This document shows, one piece after another, positions 47,401-60,616 of a stretch of 64,000 nt of DNA. Made by a program: the position numbers and the translations under genes. The stretch lies in NCBI RefSeq assembly GCF_037392515.1, contig NC_090295.1, positions 20,476,001 through 20,540,000 of the forward strand. Direction: 5' to 3'. Below the pieces are notes generated by a model. The model had not been told where the DNA came from. It saw only the letters and a list, made by a program, of their open reading frames with translations, and searched no databases. The stretch comes from Haliotis asinina (taxonomy: Eukaryota > Mollusca > Gastropoda > Lepetellida > Haliotidae). The stretch's first letter is position 1, and each line of letters starts with the position of its first letter.

Positions 47401-48055
47401 CCTTGTTCTCACTAATAGTCAATCTCATTAAAATTATATCTTTGTTCTTACGGACAATAAACAGAGATCTGAGGAGATGTCTTGATTGTCGCATCAGAGC
47501 TATCTTTCACCAACTTTCTGACCAATGAACTTGACATTCGGCAATCAGAACTCAGCTTCCTCAAGCCTATGGCACTAAATTTAAACTGACAACTTCCATT
47601 CCAGACTAAACTGGAAAAATATTGATTTCGGATGTAAAAACTGAACCATAAAAAATCCTGGAATGTCTGAGATTGTAAGGAAGTACTTCCTACAAAATGG
47701 CTCTTCCATTTCAAATGATGTTATCTTGTCATACCATTGGTAAATGATGCTTGGAGTACACTGTCTTTACTATTTAAGGACTGCATGATCAGAAAACACA
47801 TTTGGTTTGTCACTTTCCCTGTCTGAGTGAGTGAGTGAGTGAGTGAGTGAGATAGTCATGTTGCATCAGTATTATTTCAGCTTCACTGTGACTCAGTGTG
47901 AGGAAAACAAGTGATACATTTGTGACACAGGAAATAAGAATGTAAGAACCTTTGAACAAGGGACGGTAGAAACATCAAGATTGTCACAGATTTAGATGTA
48001 AGATGATATTAAACATACTCTAACAAAATACAGATATACTTCGGCAGTGAAGTGG

Positions 48056-48160
48056 TGGAAGGGTAGCCCAGTGGTTAAAGCATTCGCTCATCTCACCAAA
48101 GGATTTGGTTCAAATCCCCACGTGGCTACAATGTGTGAAGCCCATTTCTTGTCTCACTCA
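48056..48160 (+). mobile_element. Family B SINE, 3' truncated
   Basis: 'gggtagcccagtggttaaag', worn B box 'ggttcaaatcc', 'gtgtgaagcccatttcttg'. Confidence 0.8.
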
Positions 48161-48854
48161 ATTTGCCAGTCTGACAGGTCAGATGAACTGCCATTTTAAT
48201 ATTCTGTCTGCTTGGTTGTGTGTGTCATGTGGTGGTGAGAGCTGAGATCTTTTGGATTAGATTGGTTGAAGTTTCAGGAAACATTAGGCCTCAGGTAACC
48301 AGATTTTGTCTTCCTATGAATTCCTAAAAGAAATGACTCCCTCACAATATTTTCACACATTTTGGTATTTCTGTTGCTGCTTTTACTGACAATTTTTAGA
48401 TTTATGACAGAAATCCGAAACTATTTTTGTAAAGGGAAATAATTCACAAGTTACCAATTTTGCTGTTACTGAGTAAATAGTTGTCATCTATTATCTGTGT
48501 GAATTATCATTTCTGTTTTCTGTTCTCAAGATAATGTTATGGATTTTTCAAACTTTGGCTTGGTGTGCAAAATAGCTTGGAACCTTTAAAACTAACAAGA
48601 ATTTTTACAAATCATTTGTTGAAAATTCACCATTGAGCAGAAACCTTAACCTTGACTTGGTATAATGTGGGTGTAGAACAGATTCCCTAATACCCTGGGG
48701 ATGTGAGAGGTAGACAGGTCCCCAGGGTGTGACGATTGTCTGGTTGGGTGGACTGATGTGTAAGACACGTCCACAACATCCTTTGTGGGCATGTGTGTGT
48801 GGGATGGTATGTAGTTCAGGTTTCGTGCTTTCTCCTTCCCCTACCCGCCCTCTG

Positions 48855-49135
48855 AAGAACCAGGTTAGAACTGGGTTTCAGTAACCCATGCTAGCTGTAA
48901 GAGGCGACTGACAGGCTCGGGTGGTCAGACCTGCTGACTTGGTTGGCATAGGTCATCATATTCCGGTTGCATAGGTCGATGCTCATGATGTTGATCACTG
49001 GATTGTCTTGTCCAAACTTGATTATTTACAGACTGTCTCCATATGGCTGGACTATGCTAACCAGCCAACCAATTCACCCACCAACCAACCAACCATCCAA
49101 CACTCACTCACTCACTCACTCACCCACCCACTCAT
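48855..49135 (+). mobile_element. Family A element with a changed tail
   Basis: 'gtaagaggcgactgacaggc', 'gtggtcagacctgctgactt', 'tatggctggactatgctaac'. The tail has moved from aaactcact to ccaacc repeats before (ACTC)n. Confidence 0.82.
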
Positions 49136-50675
49136 TAGTATTGTTGGAGTATTGTTTGAGGCACCTGTTGACAAAAATACAAATATGTATATATTTCCAC
49201 TGAACTTAAAACTGAACTCAAACAACATATTTACAGCATCATGGAACCTTACAAAACCAATTCCAGTTCTGCAACAGCACAGCAAGTAAAATTCTCCCAC
49301 AGCGAGAACCATAACATTTACCATGGTTTTAGCCATTGTCGGTTGCCCACTCTTGCCAACATCAGCGAAGAATTCTTCGCTCCATCGAGGGTTTATTTTT
49401 GCAACTCATTTCCTTGCATCACTGCACCCACAGATGCAAAACCTTGGTAACTGATGCCAAGCTTTAATGCACATTGTTCTGCTATGCGTGCTGCGTTCTG
49501 CTGTAGGGCTGGTATTGACTCGAGGGATGGCAGGACATAAATGACTACCACGTTGTTATCACTTGCTTGGTAAGCCTGTGCACAGAGAGGTTATGTAACC
49601 TAGAAATTAGTACATGTAAAATTGATCCCAGTTGTGTTGGCATGGCGTTGGTCAGTGTCCTGGCAGTTTGGTTTGAAGCTCTAAAACCATTGTGTCTTTT
49701 GGTGGTGCTTTATGCTGTTCACAGTTGAGTCCTTGAGCAAATTAAATGTGCTGTTAACTGTTCCAGTTAACAGTGTAGATAACAGAAGTCAAGGAAGTCA
49801 ACTAATTTTTACTTGTAATTTTTTGTTAGAACCTGAATGATATTAGTTAAATAAGGTGACTCATGGTTTAGTAAATATACGTCTAAATTTAACAAAAACG
49901 CATGCACAAATGAAAATGCACCCACCCACCCACTTAACCATGACCTCCAAAATAGTGTTAATGGCAAATCAAATCATCTCACCAGATCATATGCTATGGT
50001 TATCAATGACTTTAACATCATTAGAATAATGACCATATAACATTTTATGTGTATATAACCTTATATATAAAGCTGTGTCTTTACTTAACTTATTTAGCTT
50101 ACACTTTCTGGAAAGATCTAAAACACCTTCAGACACAAATAGATTGATAGGCATATTGGACCAGTCATACTTGACTTAAACTCATGTGACAAGTCTGTAT
50201 CGTCGTGACGACATAGGGGACCTAGCGACATGTTACTTGTAATTGTTGGCTATTCGTCTTGAGTGAAATTAACGCAAACGTCTCCAGAGACTTACAAATG
50301 TCTGAACATTTATGAGATTGTTGGATTGCAACCAATCAAGAGGAATAGAGTTTGAGGTTTTTCTTTGAAAAGATCCCCAAAAGTTTAGCCTCATATGAAA
50401 TTTCCCGTGGGTTATGTGTTTCTTTCTGTTGGGAGCATCAGTTACCTCCCTTGTCTCACTTCCTCTTTCTGCATAGTATTATAAGGATTGTCTTGAAAGT
50501 TGCCAGTGTAATATTGATATTTACTGTATGTACTTCATAAAAGAAGTTAAAGAAAAGGAAAGTTAATATCATCATTCCCAGTGTCAGCTGTATCAGGATT
50601 AAAAGGGTATTCAAAATCCGATATCTGGAAAGGGTGGAAGGGGTGGTATTTTGCAAGTGCTAACATCTGATGACG

Positions 50676-50838
50676 AGTGAGTGAGTGAGTGAGTGGTTTT
50701 AAGCCACTTTTGGCAATATTCCAGCAATATCACAGTGGGGGACACTAGAAATGGATTTCACATATTGTACCCATGTCAGGAATCGAACCCAGGTCTTCAT
50801 TGTGATGAGGGAACACTTTAACCACCAGACTTCCACCT
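50676..50838 (-). mobile_element. Family B SINE, near full length
   Basis: (GAGT)n, 'ggcaatattccagcaatatc', 'gggggacactagaaatgg', 'ggaatcgaacc' (B box reversed). Possible 8-bp target duplication with one mismatch, 'ctgatgac' versus 'ctgaggac'. Confidence 0.85.
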
Positions 50839-51045
50839 GAGGACTGAGTGAAGGCTTCATAATACACTTTCTAATGATACAGAGATTGATATAAAGTCCA
50901 TAAAAAGGTGAGATAGGATAAGTATATAAATATACAATTTATAGTTAAAATTTCCAATATTTTTTACACTTAGATGTCAAGTAAACACATCTGTCAAGGT
51001 GAAAGTTGTACAGTTGGTAGCGACACTTAAATTATAATCAGCAGC

Positions 51046-51107
51046 TTGACCCAGGTTGTAGTAGGTCTTCACCGTGCTTGTCTTAAGAGAGGACTAACGG
51101 GATCTGG
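51046..51107 (+). mobile_element. Older family A fragment interrupted by the nested copy
   Basis: 'gtcttcaccgtgcttgtctt' and 'gaggactaacgggatctgg' match the 5' half of family A in + orientation. Confidence 0.6.
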
Positions 51108-51349
51108 TGTGAGTGAGTGAGTTTAGTTTTACGCCGCACTCAGCAATATTTTAGCCATATGGCGGCAGTCTATAAATAATCCAGGGATCAACAACTTGAG
51201 CATCGATCTGCACAATTGGGAACCAATGACATGTGTCAACCAAGTCAGCAAGCCTGACCACCCGATCCTCTTACAACAAGCTTAGCCACCTTTTATGGCA
51301 AGCATGGGTTGCTGAAGGCCTATTCTACCCCGAGACCTTCATGGGTCCC
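51108..51349 (-). mobile_element. Family A element nested inside an older family A copy
   Basis: A full-length minus-orientation copy is flanked by 'gggatctgg' at 51099..51107 and 51350..51358. The left flank (51046..51107) is itself part of a + oriented family A element ('gactaacgggatctgg'), so a young copy landed in an old one. Confidence 0.88.
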
Positions 51350-52588
51350 GGGATCTGGAGGTCACAATAAGCATTACATCATAATTGCAGCATTAAGCAA
51401 CAAACAATGAACAAACAAATAAATAATCAATAACCTTTTATGTAGGTGAGCTACAGTGCAATTAATCTTTCACACCGACCAAATGACAGCATTCAATATT
51501 CCTTTCCCTTGAGTAAATATATACGTCGTCTATTCTATTAAACCTTTTAGCTTATTGACCTCAATTATAACAATGATTTCTTCTCTTTCTAATGATCTCT
51601 CCCCTCACCCCCCTCTTCCTTGCCTCACCCCCTCCTCCATCCTTGACCCCCCTCCCAGGTTCCCCAGCATCGTCTCAGTCCCTCCCTGCCAATGAATATG
51701 GATTTGTATCTTGTCTATGTTCGGTTCAGTGAGCCTTTCCACACCAGAGGTAATTCTACTTCTTCTGTGTTCAGCCAACCATGAACAGCCTCCCGCTTCA
51801 CTGGCACTGCAGGATGGCAAGCTTCCAGAATTTCAGGAACTGAAGTGATGTAGAAAACATGGCCGCCAGCTGATTGTCAGCCAAATTATGGCATGCAAGC
51901 AGGGCAGGAAATATATTAGCAGGTTGGATGATGCAGTCTAAGGATGACGAATATTGGAAATGTAGATTGAGGTTTTGGGCCTGGGAATCAATGTTTTCAA
52001 ATTTCTGAAGGGGTGTGAATATGCCATGTTTGAATTTGCAGATTTTGGGAATAGTCCTGTTTGATTTGCGGAACGTATTAGCATTGCTGTAATTGAATTC
52101 CATGGAAAGTGGAGTGATGTTGAATTATTGGGCTTAACTCTGCGGAAGATATTTTTTAAAGCAGGTGAAAGTAAAAGGTTGCATCATAAGCTTGATTTTG
52201 TTTATTTCCATAGTGGACAACCTTAATTGTTTTGTATGCTTGTGTACAACAGCATCTTGGAACCCTAGAAAAGTGAAGGTACCTCGAGTTCTATCAGGTT
52301 AACTTTTCCAATCTTTACATGGTATGTGGCAAGAGAGACTTTTGTTGGCGAAAAAAAGTTATCAAAGTACATTCATCCTTTGGTGGAATTTTTGTTGTTC
52401 AGGTTTGAAATAATCAAAAAGCTGTTCTTTGAAAGCATTTGTCGCAGTGGTGCCAAATAGGGAAGGTGCAGCGCCAAAAAATAAATCTCGCAATACCATG
52501 CGTCACTAAATGTTTGATCAGTAACCAGTCACAGCCGCTGTAGAGATTTGTGGTTTGACTTGGTCCACAGAAACCTACGCTCTCCCAA

Positions 52589-52771
52589 ATGGACCTCCAC
52601 AGACTGGGTGGTCATTTTCACTTGTTCCGAAACTTGGCAGATAGTCCTCATGTCCAATCAGTCACTGGTTGCTTGGATCCAGAACAACTCTATTACTATG
52701 GGGATCCTGCTTTTAATGTCCCAAGTTTTACAACACGGTTGCAACTAGTTGCATGCAACTTGAAATCCTAA
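52589..52771 (+). pseudogene. Possible fragment of a PIF/Harbinger-like DDE transposase
   Basis: The 60-residue frame contains LDPEQLYYYGDPAFNVPSF, which resembles the 'lyGDpay' block around the second catalytic Asp of Harbinger-type transposases. The preceding 'GHFHLFRNL' is in the right place for the 'eGrrHD' block but lacks its His-Asp pair. Nothing else of the enzyme is visible. This could be chance. Confidence 0.3.
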
Positions 52772-53104
52772 GCTTCTGTTAGGGTGTTGCATCTGTGTCA
52801 GTGTGTTACAAGTTGTTACTACAAGTCGCACAATGAGAATGAACCTTAACTGATTTATGTCACAATCAGCCTCTTGAAAATGTTGAAGTTTTGTTGTCAC
52901 AAATCCATTGCATATGAAGTAGTTGAGGAAGTTGTTCTTCTCTCAAATCTAGGTTCAATATTTTCAAAACTTTTTCATAAAACTAGACTTCTTGGATATA
53001 TACGATGTGCAGAAAGGAAAGTTCAACAGCAGGCCAGAACAGTTCATGCTCATTCCATCCTCAGGTGTACCATGTTCCTGAAATAGTGTGCTACTGACAT
53101 ATTT

Positions 53105-53460
53105 TGTTCTTCAGGTTTATTTTCCAGAGGTACAGTGAGATTTCCTGAGATACAATTTTAGTGAGCTATAATGGCCCTGAGATTCCATGTTTCTCAGAGA
53201 GACAACATTCTTGAGATAGCATTCCTGAGATACAATGTCTCTGAGACACAGTGTTCCCGAATACAATTTTCCTGAGCTAAAATGATCATATGAGTCCATT
53301 CTTGACAACATGGAATAGAGCTAAAATATTTCAGGAATATTTCTAGAGGTACTGAACTGAAATACAATGTTCTCAAGATACAATTTCATTAGAACAATGT
53401 TCCTGACATACAGTGTTCCTGACATAACTGTATCCTCAAGATACAATGTTCCCTTCAAAG
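53105..53460. repeat. Degenerate short tandem repeat, 18-20 bp
   Basis: Repeated variants of 'cctgagatacaatgttc' (for example 53228, 53262, 53372, 53432), many with substitutions. Confidence 0.6.
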
Positions 53461-54544
53461 TAATGTGTAGTATATAGATACTGTGTCATATCTGAGGACC
53501 ATTTAGCCCAGTGATATTCTTCATTGACAGGTTGATAAAGAATGTATTACATATGCATCGTTAGGTAGTTGTTACCAATAAGTTTCTTCATCAGTTGACC
53601 CTAAGGGTATGGATTGGCTGGAGACACAATAGGCTTCACAGGATCATTATGCATCATGGTTGCCATGGAAATGTATGATATTCTATAGATTCTTCTTACT
53701 GTTCTCACGGTATGACCATTGAAATTGAAACGGATATTGTTCCTTGTAACATTAAAAAATCATTTTAAAACGTCGAGTACGCAGTTTAATGTTTATGGCT
53801 ACAAACACAATGCTAATGAGGTACAGCCATAAGCTTCTGCGTATTCTTCACCCTCTCAGTTTCCCAAATACATAATCCATGACAAGCGTTTAACTGATAG
53901 CCTCATTGTTTCAATGGCCTCTCTCTCCGACAGCCATCTACGTGAGATCCCTGGCACAGGCAGGTAGAAGCACCAGCAGCAGGTAGCGCAATGATGAAGC
54001 TGTAGAATAAACTGAAATTTGAAACGCTCACTTTATGCATGAAAGGTTCTGGTGAAAGATAGATTTGTGTGTGGAAATAAAATGCCACACCTGAATGGTC
54101 GGTGATATGTTGGCTGCAGTAGGTTGAGGATGTCGGGAAGATCAGAGACGAGCAGGCTAATAAGGTATTCATTTCAAGCCTATTATTCTCTTCACCTGCA
54201 TAGGAGATCGTCTTGTCATACATTTTTCATGAAACGTTTGAAACACTACACAGGCTTTGTTTGGTACAATATGAGTGTTTTGATGGTGTAGCCAACGAGG
54301 GATAGCCAGGACTCCTGTGATAATGGCTTGTTCCATCGGGATCACAGGGCACAATGAGCATGTTGATGACCCATTGTCTTTGATTCTAAAAAATACACAT
54401 TTGGCTTAGAATATTCAGATGTGATTTAATGCTGTACCAAATGGTTTTGAGTTGTGTCCAGAGGATGGAAATTGTTCCGACATGAGGAAATGGATACGAA
54501 TCTGTCTCTGAGTCTCTGAACCTTCCCGTCTGCTCATCCCGGTC

Positions 54545-54690
54545 TGTAATGATATGCAGAGAACAAAGTCTAGATTTTTCACAGCTTCTAACATTCCTGT
54601 CTTACTGGGGCTCCTTTACACTTTGTATGTGGTAGCTTGATGCTATCAAAATTATGCATTTTCTTAGGTAATTACTGATGTTCTTTAGTA
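54545..54690 (+). mobile_element. Family E copy
   Basis: 'aaagtctagatttttcacag', 'cctgtcttactggggctcct', 'atcaaaattatgcat'. Confidence 0.6.
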
Positions 54691-55407
54691 GAGATTAGGC
54701 ATAAATTTCTAGACTGAAAGTCTGTAGACCGAACAGTGATGAGCGCAAGAATACATGACGTCACAGCATGTGATGTAATAGACAATAAAAAGTAGTTCTG
54801 CTTCACATGACCACTAACAAGAAATATTTTCTTTCTTCGCAGGAGACAATCATAAGCATTGAGAGATTTGTCTAAAAGTTGGTTACATCTTTTCATAGTT
54901 TACAAATAAACTTGTATTGAGATAGTTAATAAGTGAAAAGGATTTTGGTTCTGAAAATTGACATTCTACTAGAATTTTGATGCTGGTAAAAAACACATTT
55001 TCTATATATTGCATGGTTCTTGATTGGAAATGTTAGGTAATTTTCATGGATTTTAGTTGTACAGCAGTTTGTGTGAGCTCCGATGGAGTGGAGGTGTATG
55101 AAGAATTCTGACTTAATGTTGATTAAAAAACATGCAGCGTTTCTAGTAAAGACTTTGTTTTGAATCATGAAAAATTACTTTCAGACTGATTTTGGGCAGA
55201 ACATTAATTAGGAGGAGGATTCCTCATTGTGTTCTCCTCATAGAGAGTACAATTTAACCATCTTTATCTTTGTATATTTATTCATCTCGATGTCTGACTG
55301 ATTCTCAAGAAGGAAGTAAAACCTGCTCAAAAGTTCACAATTCAGAATGGAGTTAGTGTACTGATCACATCAACTATTCAAGTATCACCAATAAAGTTGT
55401 ATTTTTA

Positions 55408-55515
55408 AGTGAGTGAATTCCCGTTTCGTGCCATTCTTAGGAATACTGTCAAAAGTTTCATGGCGAGGGACACCACAAATCGGCTCCACACATTGCATCT
55501 AGGTGAACATGTGAC
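55408..55515 (-). mobile_element. Old family B SINE
   Basis: 'gtgagtgaattcccgtttcg', 'gcgagggacaccacaaatcg', 'gctccacacattgcat'. Confidence 0.65.
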
Positions 55516-55734
55516 AAATTCCCAGTGCCCACTACTGGCACCATTGGTGTTGCTGAATGTCTAAGTTTTGGTTTACTCTGTGCATCCCTCCTGCCCCTTG
55601 TGTTTAGGAATGCCCAAAATTGGTCTCAAAGGTGTTTGTGCATGTTTGCCTTACTCCATGCTTACCTTGCAAAGGTACATGGTAGAGTTGATCTGTTGGC
55701 ATCATATCGTCAGGCTCGTTGACTTGGTTGTGGA

Positions 55735-55830
55735 CTGATGATTAGTCACTGAATGTATATAATTTTGATAGACAATTGTTATAATTTTGTTGAAAAGAAG
55801 CCCCAGTGAATCGGGACGGACAAGCAGAAG
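55735..55830 (-). mobile_element. Family E fragment
   Basis: 'tgattagtcactgaatgtat', 'ataattttgatagacaattg', 'gaagccccagtgaatcggga'. Confidence 0.55.
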
Positions 55831-55914
55831 AAACAAAGTGTTCATACTGTTATTATATCGGTGATGTCATGGACGTCAAGAAGTTGTTACTGGCAAACAG
55901 TGGTTGTATAGCTT

Positions 55915-56066
55915 GAGCGAGTGAATATAGTTTCATGCCGCTATTAGCAATATCAAGGCAGAGGACACCAGAAATCGGCTTCACATATTTTAACCATGAA
56001 GGGACTCCAACCTGGATCTTCAGCATGATGAGCCAATGTTTTGACCACTGGGCTACCCCATGGCCC
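55915..56066 (-). mobile_element. Family B SINE
   Basis: 'agcaatatcaaggcagagga', 'caccagaaatcggcttcaca', ending 'ccactgggctaccccatgg' (A-box side). Confidence 0.78.
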
Positions 56067-56129
56067 ATGTATTGCTTGAAGATTATAGAGTGTTGAGACA
56101 AAATTCAGACAAACTAACTCAATGTATTG

Positions 56130-56275
56130 AGACTAATGGAATTAGGTGGTCAGGCTCTCTGACTTGGTTGAAACATATCCTCATATGCTCATGCTGTTGA
56201 TCTCTGGCTTTCCTGGTCCAGACTGGATTACTTACAGACAGCCACCACATAGCTGGAATATTGCTGAGTGCATCC
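56130..56275 (+). mobile_element. Family A element, 5' truncated
   Basis: 'ggtggtcaggctctctgact', 'ctgttgatctctggctttcc', 'catagctggaatattgctga', stopping before the tail. Confidence 0.75.
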
Positions 56276-57594
56276 AAGCAAGGAAACGTAAGATTGGTAA
56301 TAATTAGATGGTCAGAATGTGCGGGTTGGGATGCTCATGCTATCAGCTATTGGTTTAACTTGTCTAGACTTAAAAATAATTCATAGGTCTCAGTAACCTG
56401 GCTGCTGGTGTTATGAAACAAGGCAAGCCTACCCACCCATGGTGGTACTTTCCTAGTCAGGATTTATGGTGTTTTCATAAATGACAAGTTATTTTCTTTG
56501 GGGAATTTTCTGCAAGATTTATTTTCCATCACAGTTAGTTCGACCCAATGGGAGGGAATATAGCACCCTGTCTTACGTCATATTGTTTACAACGTTGTTG
56601 TGCTAGAAAATCACTCAAACACATGTACTCCATGTAGTATATGTCAAGTCAAAAAATGGTCAAAAAAGCACTGCCAAGAACTGATGCACCGAAATCCCCA
56701 AAAATCTGCCTGGCATGTTCACAGTCGCCTCTCTTCAGCTGTGTCCGATCCAAGAATCGTCCTTAGCAACTGGGATATCGTTGTATATCTCGTGAAGAGG
56801 GAGGAAGTCTTGCTTGTAATTAACCATATATCCGAGCTTGGTAACAGGAAGTCTTAAAAGTAGGGGTAAACGTCTGAATTGATAAACGACAAATGGTGCT
56901 GGAAGCATGTCTGTAAATAAGCCCTAACTAGACAAGTCGGCATTTTTATGATTTTGCAAAACACATGGTAGCATGATAATGGCTTCGAGCTGGGCTCTCC
57001 CAGATGGATCTTGCATGTGTTTGTAAAACGCATTTTAATTCAGCGTGAAGTATAAGAAAGTCCTCGATGAACTCGCACTTTGGGCACGCATGGAACTACC
57101 TGATTTATGAAGGTGACATAAAATTTCTCGTTTTCGCTCGACTGTTGATGTTGTGTTTATCAGAGTTGGAAGCTTTCCTAAAACATGGAAGGTGTTGAGA
57201 TTTGGCATTGCTCTGGAAGGGATATCTGGTGATGATGTTTGGGTTTGATGGTGTCATTTGAATGCTGTCTGTCAAGAATAATCCCTGCCGGAATTCCAAG
57301 CAAGATGGTCTTCATTTCCTCATAATTTCCTTTTGATAAGAGCTGACTGAAAATAAGGATGATGTCATTTCAGTGTGGAATGATTGTTGTCATATCATGA
57401 TGGTGGTGGTGTTCATGCTGTCAACCACTAGTCTGTGTTTGGCTGAATAATTTCCTGTTTGTTGTGATTCAGCCAGGAAATAGCTGGTTCATGTGATACA
57501 GTTGTGATACAGACTTAATGACTCACTTATCTAGATAACAGTTACATCCAACTCATGGCACAACTCACTCACTCATACTCTCAACTCAACACGT
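56276..57594. other. Unique sequence, no gene seen
   Basis: An 85-codon frame at 56600..56857 begins at a non-ATG codon and has no motif. Confidence 0.5.
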
Positions 57595-57730
57595 GCAGTG
57601 GGGGAGCCTTGTGGTTAAGGTGTTCACTCATCACACTGAAGGTCTTCTCGATTCCCACATCAGTCCAACGTGTGAAGCACGTTTCTGATGTCTGTGTTAT
57701 TGCTGGAACTCACTCACTCACTCACTCACA
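57595..57730 (+). mobile_element. Family B SINE
   Basis: 'gtgggggagccttgtggtta', worn B box, then (CACT)n tail. The usual 'cggcgtaaaac' is deleted. Confidence 0.75.
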
Positions 57731-57789
57731 TGTGTAGCAAATAGTTGCATATCTTTGACCAGTACTGTCTCCTTGCTTTCAGCAGAGAC

Positions 57790-57932
57790 CTGAGTCGGTG
57801 AGTGTTTTGGCAATATAATGTCAAAGAACAAGGGAGATAGGCTTCATGCATTGCACCCATCTGGGGAATAGAACCTGGGTCTTCGGTACGATGACAAAAT
57901 GCTTTAACCATAAGACTACCCCAAGACCAAAC
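57790..57932 (-). mobile_element. Family B SINE
   Basis: 'aggcttcatgcattgcaccc', 'gaacctgggtcttcggtac', 'ataagactaccccaagacc'. It faces the copy at 57595..57730 with its tail inward. Confidence 0.75.
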
Positions 57933-58782
57933 CAGTATCTGTGACCTGCACTTTGGGTGTGCCAATCTGATTAACAGCAGTACCAAAACACTCCTCCAAG
58001 CCACATTAAATTCAAACCACTCGGCAATTCTCCAGAGCATCGCCCATACAATTCAACCGCAAAACTTCAGTACCAGTTGAGTATATTGAAAATAAACACC
58101 TTAACACTCACCTTTGCAAAACATATCGCAAACACACGTATTTATACAACGGATTAACAGTGTAACCAATACCTGTTGTGTTTCCCCTCAACAAAATGCA
58201 ATGTTATCATAAGTATGTACACCAGTAACCCAAGCCAGTTGCAACATTTTTTCAACAGCTGAGTGTGCTTCAGCAATTGGACTTGATCCCATTAGCAAAG
58301 ATGGTGAAAACTGAGAAATTCTGTGAGTAATGTGATCAGTTATTTTAAGCCTATTCCAGCAAAAAATGTACAAGGAAAGATAGACGTAAACAGCTTGATA
58401 CAGCACATAAGGAAAATGTTGACTCTAATTTAATTAGAGGTCTGCATGCGAATGGGAATCCGTTAAGTAGGAGGGATGTCAGGGATTAGAGCCCCCCAGC
58501 GTGGGGGTATACGGAGGAGGGTATACGGCAGGTTATCACCGTTCATGGAATATGTATACCAAATATCTTCTTGTGGAATGCGTAGACTCTTAACAGTGTG
58601 GGTACATGTGCTTGTGTTTTCAAAGAGGTAGTGACCATCATTTGGGGACATGTTTGGTTTTTTATATTTATTATTTTATTGTGAAAAAATGCAATGCTTG
58701 ATGATAAACTGAACTCTTTTTGAATTTACTGACTAGGATGTTCCATTGTCAGCTTTGACCCTTTCTATTGAGCTTGGTTGGA

Positions 58783-58957
58783 GGGGTTGGTTTGTAGCCA
58801 AGTGGTCAAACTCTTGTAACTAAGTGGTCAAACTCATGATGCCCAAGAGTTGAATTTGATTCCCAATCTGGGTACAGTGTGTTAAGTCTATTCCTCATAT
58901 CTCTTGCAGTGATATTGCTGAAAGCAGTGTAGACTACTCACTCACTCACTCACTCAC
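58783..58957 (+). mobile_element. Family B SINE with an internal duplication
   Basis: 'aagtggtcaaactcttgtaa' is repeated as 'aagtggtcaaactcatgatg', then 'gatattgctgaaagcagtgt' and (CACT)n. Confidence 0.72.
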
Positions 58958-60616
58958 TCTTGTTGGGTAGATTGTCCTGTTTATTATGGGTAAAGAGGAT
59001 CTCATGTGTGGAAGATAAAATGTGTTGTTATGGAACATTTGAAGTAAATCCCTTGCATACGCTTTTCACAAGTTCACTATTGAATCCATTATTAAATCCA
59101 TTTTCTGTGTGCCAAATTTAAGACAGGCTTGTCCACTAAATGAAAAATTTTATTTGTGTGGTGTCCTTGATTATAGCGAAAACATTAATGGTTGCTATGT
59201 ATGTGTCTGTCCGCAAAGATTAAATGAATAATTTCACCTAGGAATATTTTGTGGATACAACCGATTCTGTCAGTCTTCTAACCTTTTGAGGTCGTTGCCA
59301 GTAACAACACCCAGTGTCTTCAGTGAAAGTAGTTTTGCTGATCAGCCTCAAGGGTCACATAATGAGTGATGTCATTTGACTCTGATGTCATAGAGAATGA
59401 TGATGTCACAATGTACAGTTAAGCATTGATAAGGGATATAATTGTAGGATGAACTCACCTTTGTGATATTCTCCCATGGAAGCCCATTTTGAATGATACT
59501 GAACTGACTCACTCACATTTTCTTTTGTACCCCTCAAACAGATGTGTAAGTTCAAATTATCTGCTTGAAGTCCATTGTGTCTCTAACATGAATTTCTGGA
59601 TTATTTTGTCACCAATGACTGCTGAACCATTTTCGGTTACTGTAACAAACAGTGTTACTTACTCACTCTTTTTCTCTCACTTTCCCATTCACTTACTCAT
59701 TGTTACTAAACTCCCTTGCTTGTCTCAAATTCATAAAATTCAAATGAAATTTATCACTCCTTTTCAAATTGAAACAATTTTTCTCTAGGAACCAAAGTTT
59801 AATTGCTGCGTCAAGAGAACGCGTCTTTCTCCTTGATGGCTTCTGCCATGCAATTTGTTCTGCGTGGGCTCAACCTCCCCCTCCCCAGCCTCACAAAGGT
59901 TCCACTGGGTGCTCTCGATTTGTTCGGCATGGCTTGTTCGTCCCCACGAGTTACGCTTTGCTAGCCATGAATATTCCCTGCCACACATGGGGTGAGGAGG
60001 GTTTCGATCAGCGATTCTCAGAAAATTGAGTCTGTTACAAATACTGGGAAGGCATGAGGTGTGGCGAAGAAACGTGGTCGCCCTCTGTGCCTGGCATGGT
60101 AATTCTTTGCCTCTATATTCTGGGCATGCTCACCTACTGCAACCTGCAACTTTTTTTCCAGACAGTATTTGTGGTTAGGAAACTGATTTTTTTGCCTGTA
60201 AATGTTTTTAGCCCCTCTACTTGAACCTCTGCCTTTCGGTTTGTTTCAGGAAGAAATTTGTTGTGTAAATTCCTGAAACAAGGAAATTTGAGGAAGGTGT
60301 GATGATTGTGACTGATAATATTAATTGATTGTCATGTGTTAATATCATTTGTGGATAATTGTGGAGTAACGATATGAATTTATGACATGGGAATTAAATG
60401 CTGTTATTATGCATGCTGTGTTTCTGAATATCTGCATCTATCTTTGTCAGCTGTGTGTTTGCTTGTCTGAACGTGTTGGCTCGTTGTGATGTTAGATAAA
60501 GTAATTTGTAAATAACTGGCTTGTGGTCATAGTATTAATGATGGAAACATACTCTTGATGAGTCAGGTCTAATAGTAATAATATTAATGAACACCTTATT
60601 TTCATAATAAGACCCA
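58958..60616. other. Unique sequence with a GC-richer block
   Basis: The block 59785..60110 is GC-richer and follows a good acceptor (tttttctctag at 59787). Frames are open on both strands to about 60000, so it may be an exon, but I recognise no protein and see no strong donor. Confidence 0.35.

Larger units (their letters stand above)
47401..50675. other. Mostly unique sequence with three repeat copies
   Basis: A (GAGT)n run (47824..47850), SINE pieces at 48056 and 48855, and an 18-bp perfect palindrome at 49364..49381. No gene seen. Confidence 0.5.
51359..55407. other. Sequence without an established gene
   Basis: Includes a C/T-rich patch at 51590..51680, the possible transposase fragment at 52589, the short tandem repeat at 53105 and a family E copy at 54545. 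Other frames carry no known motif. Confidence 0.5.
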
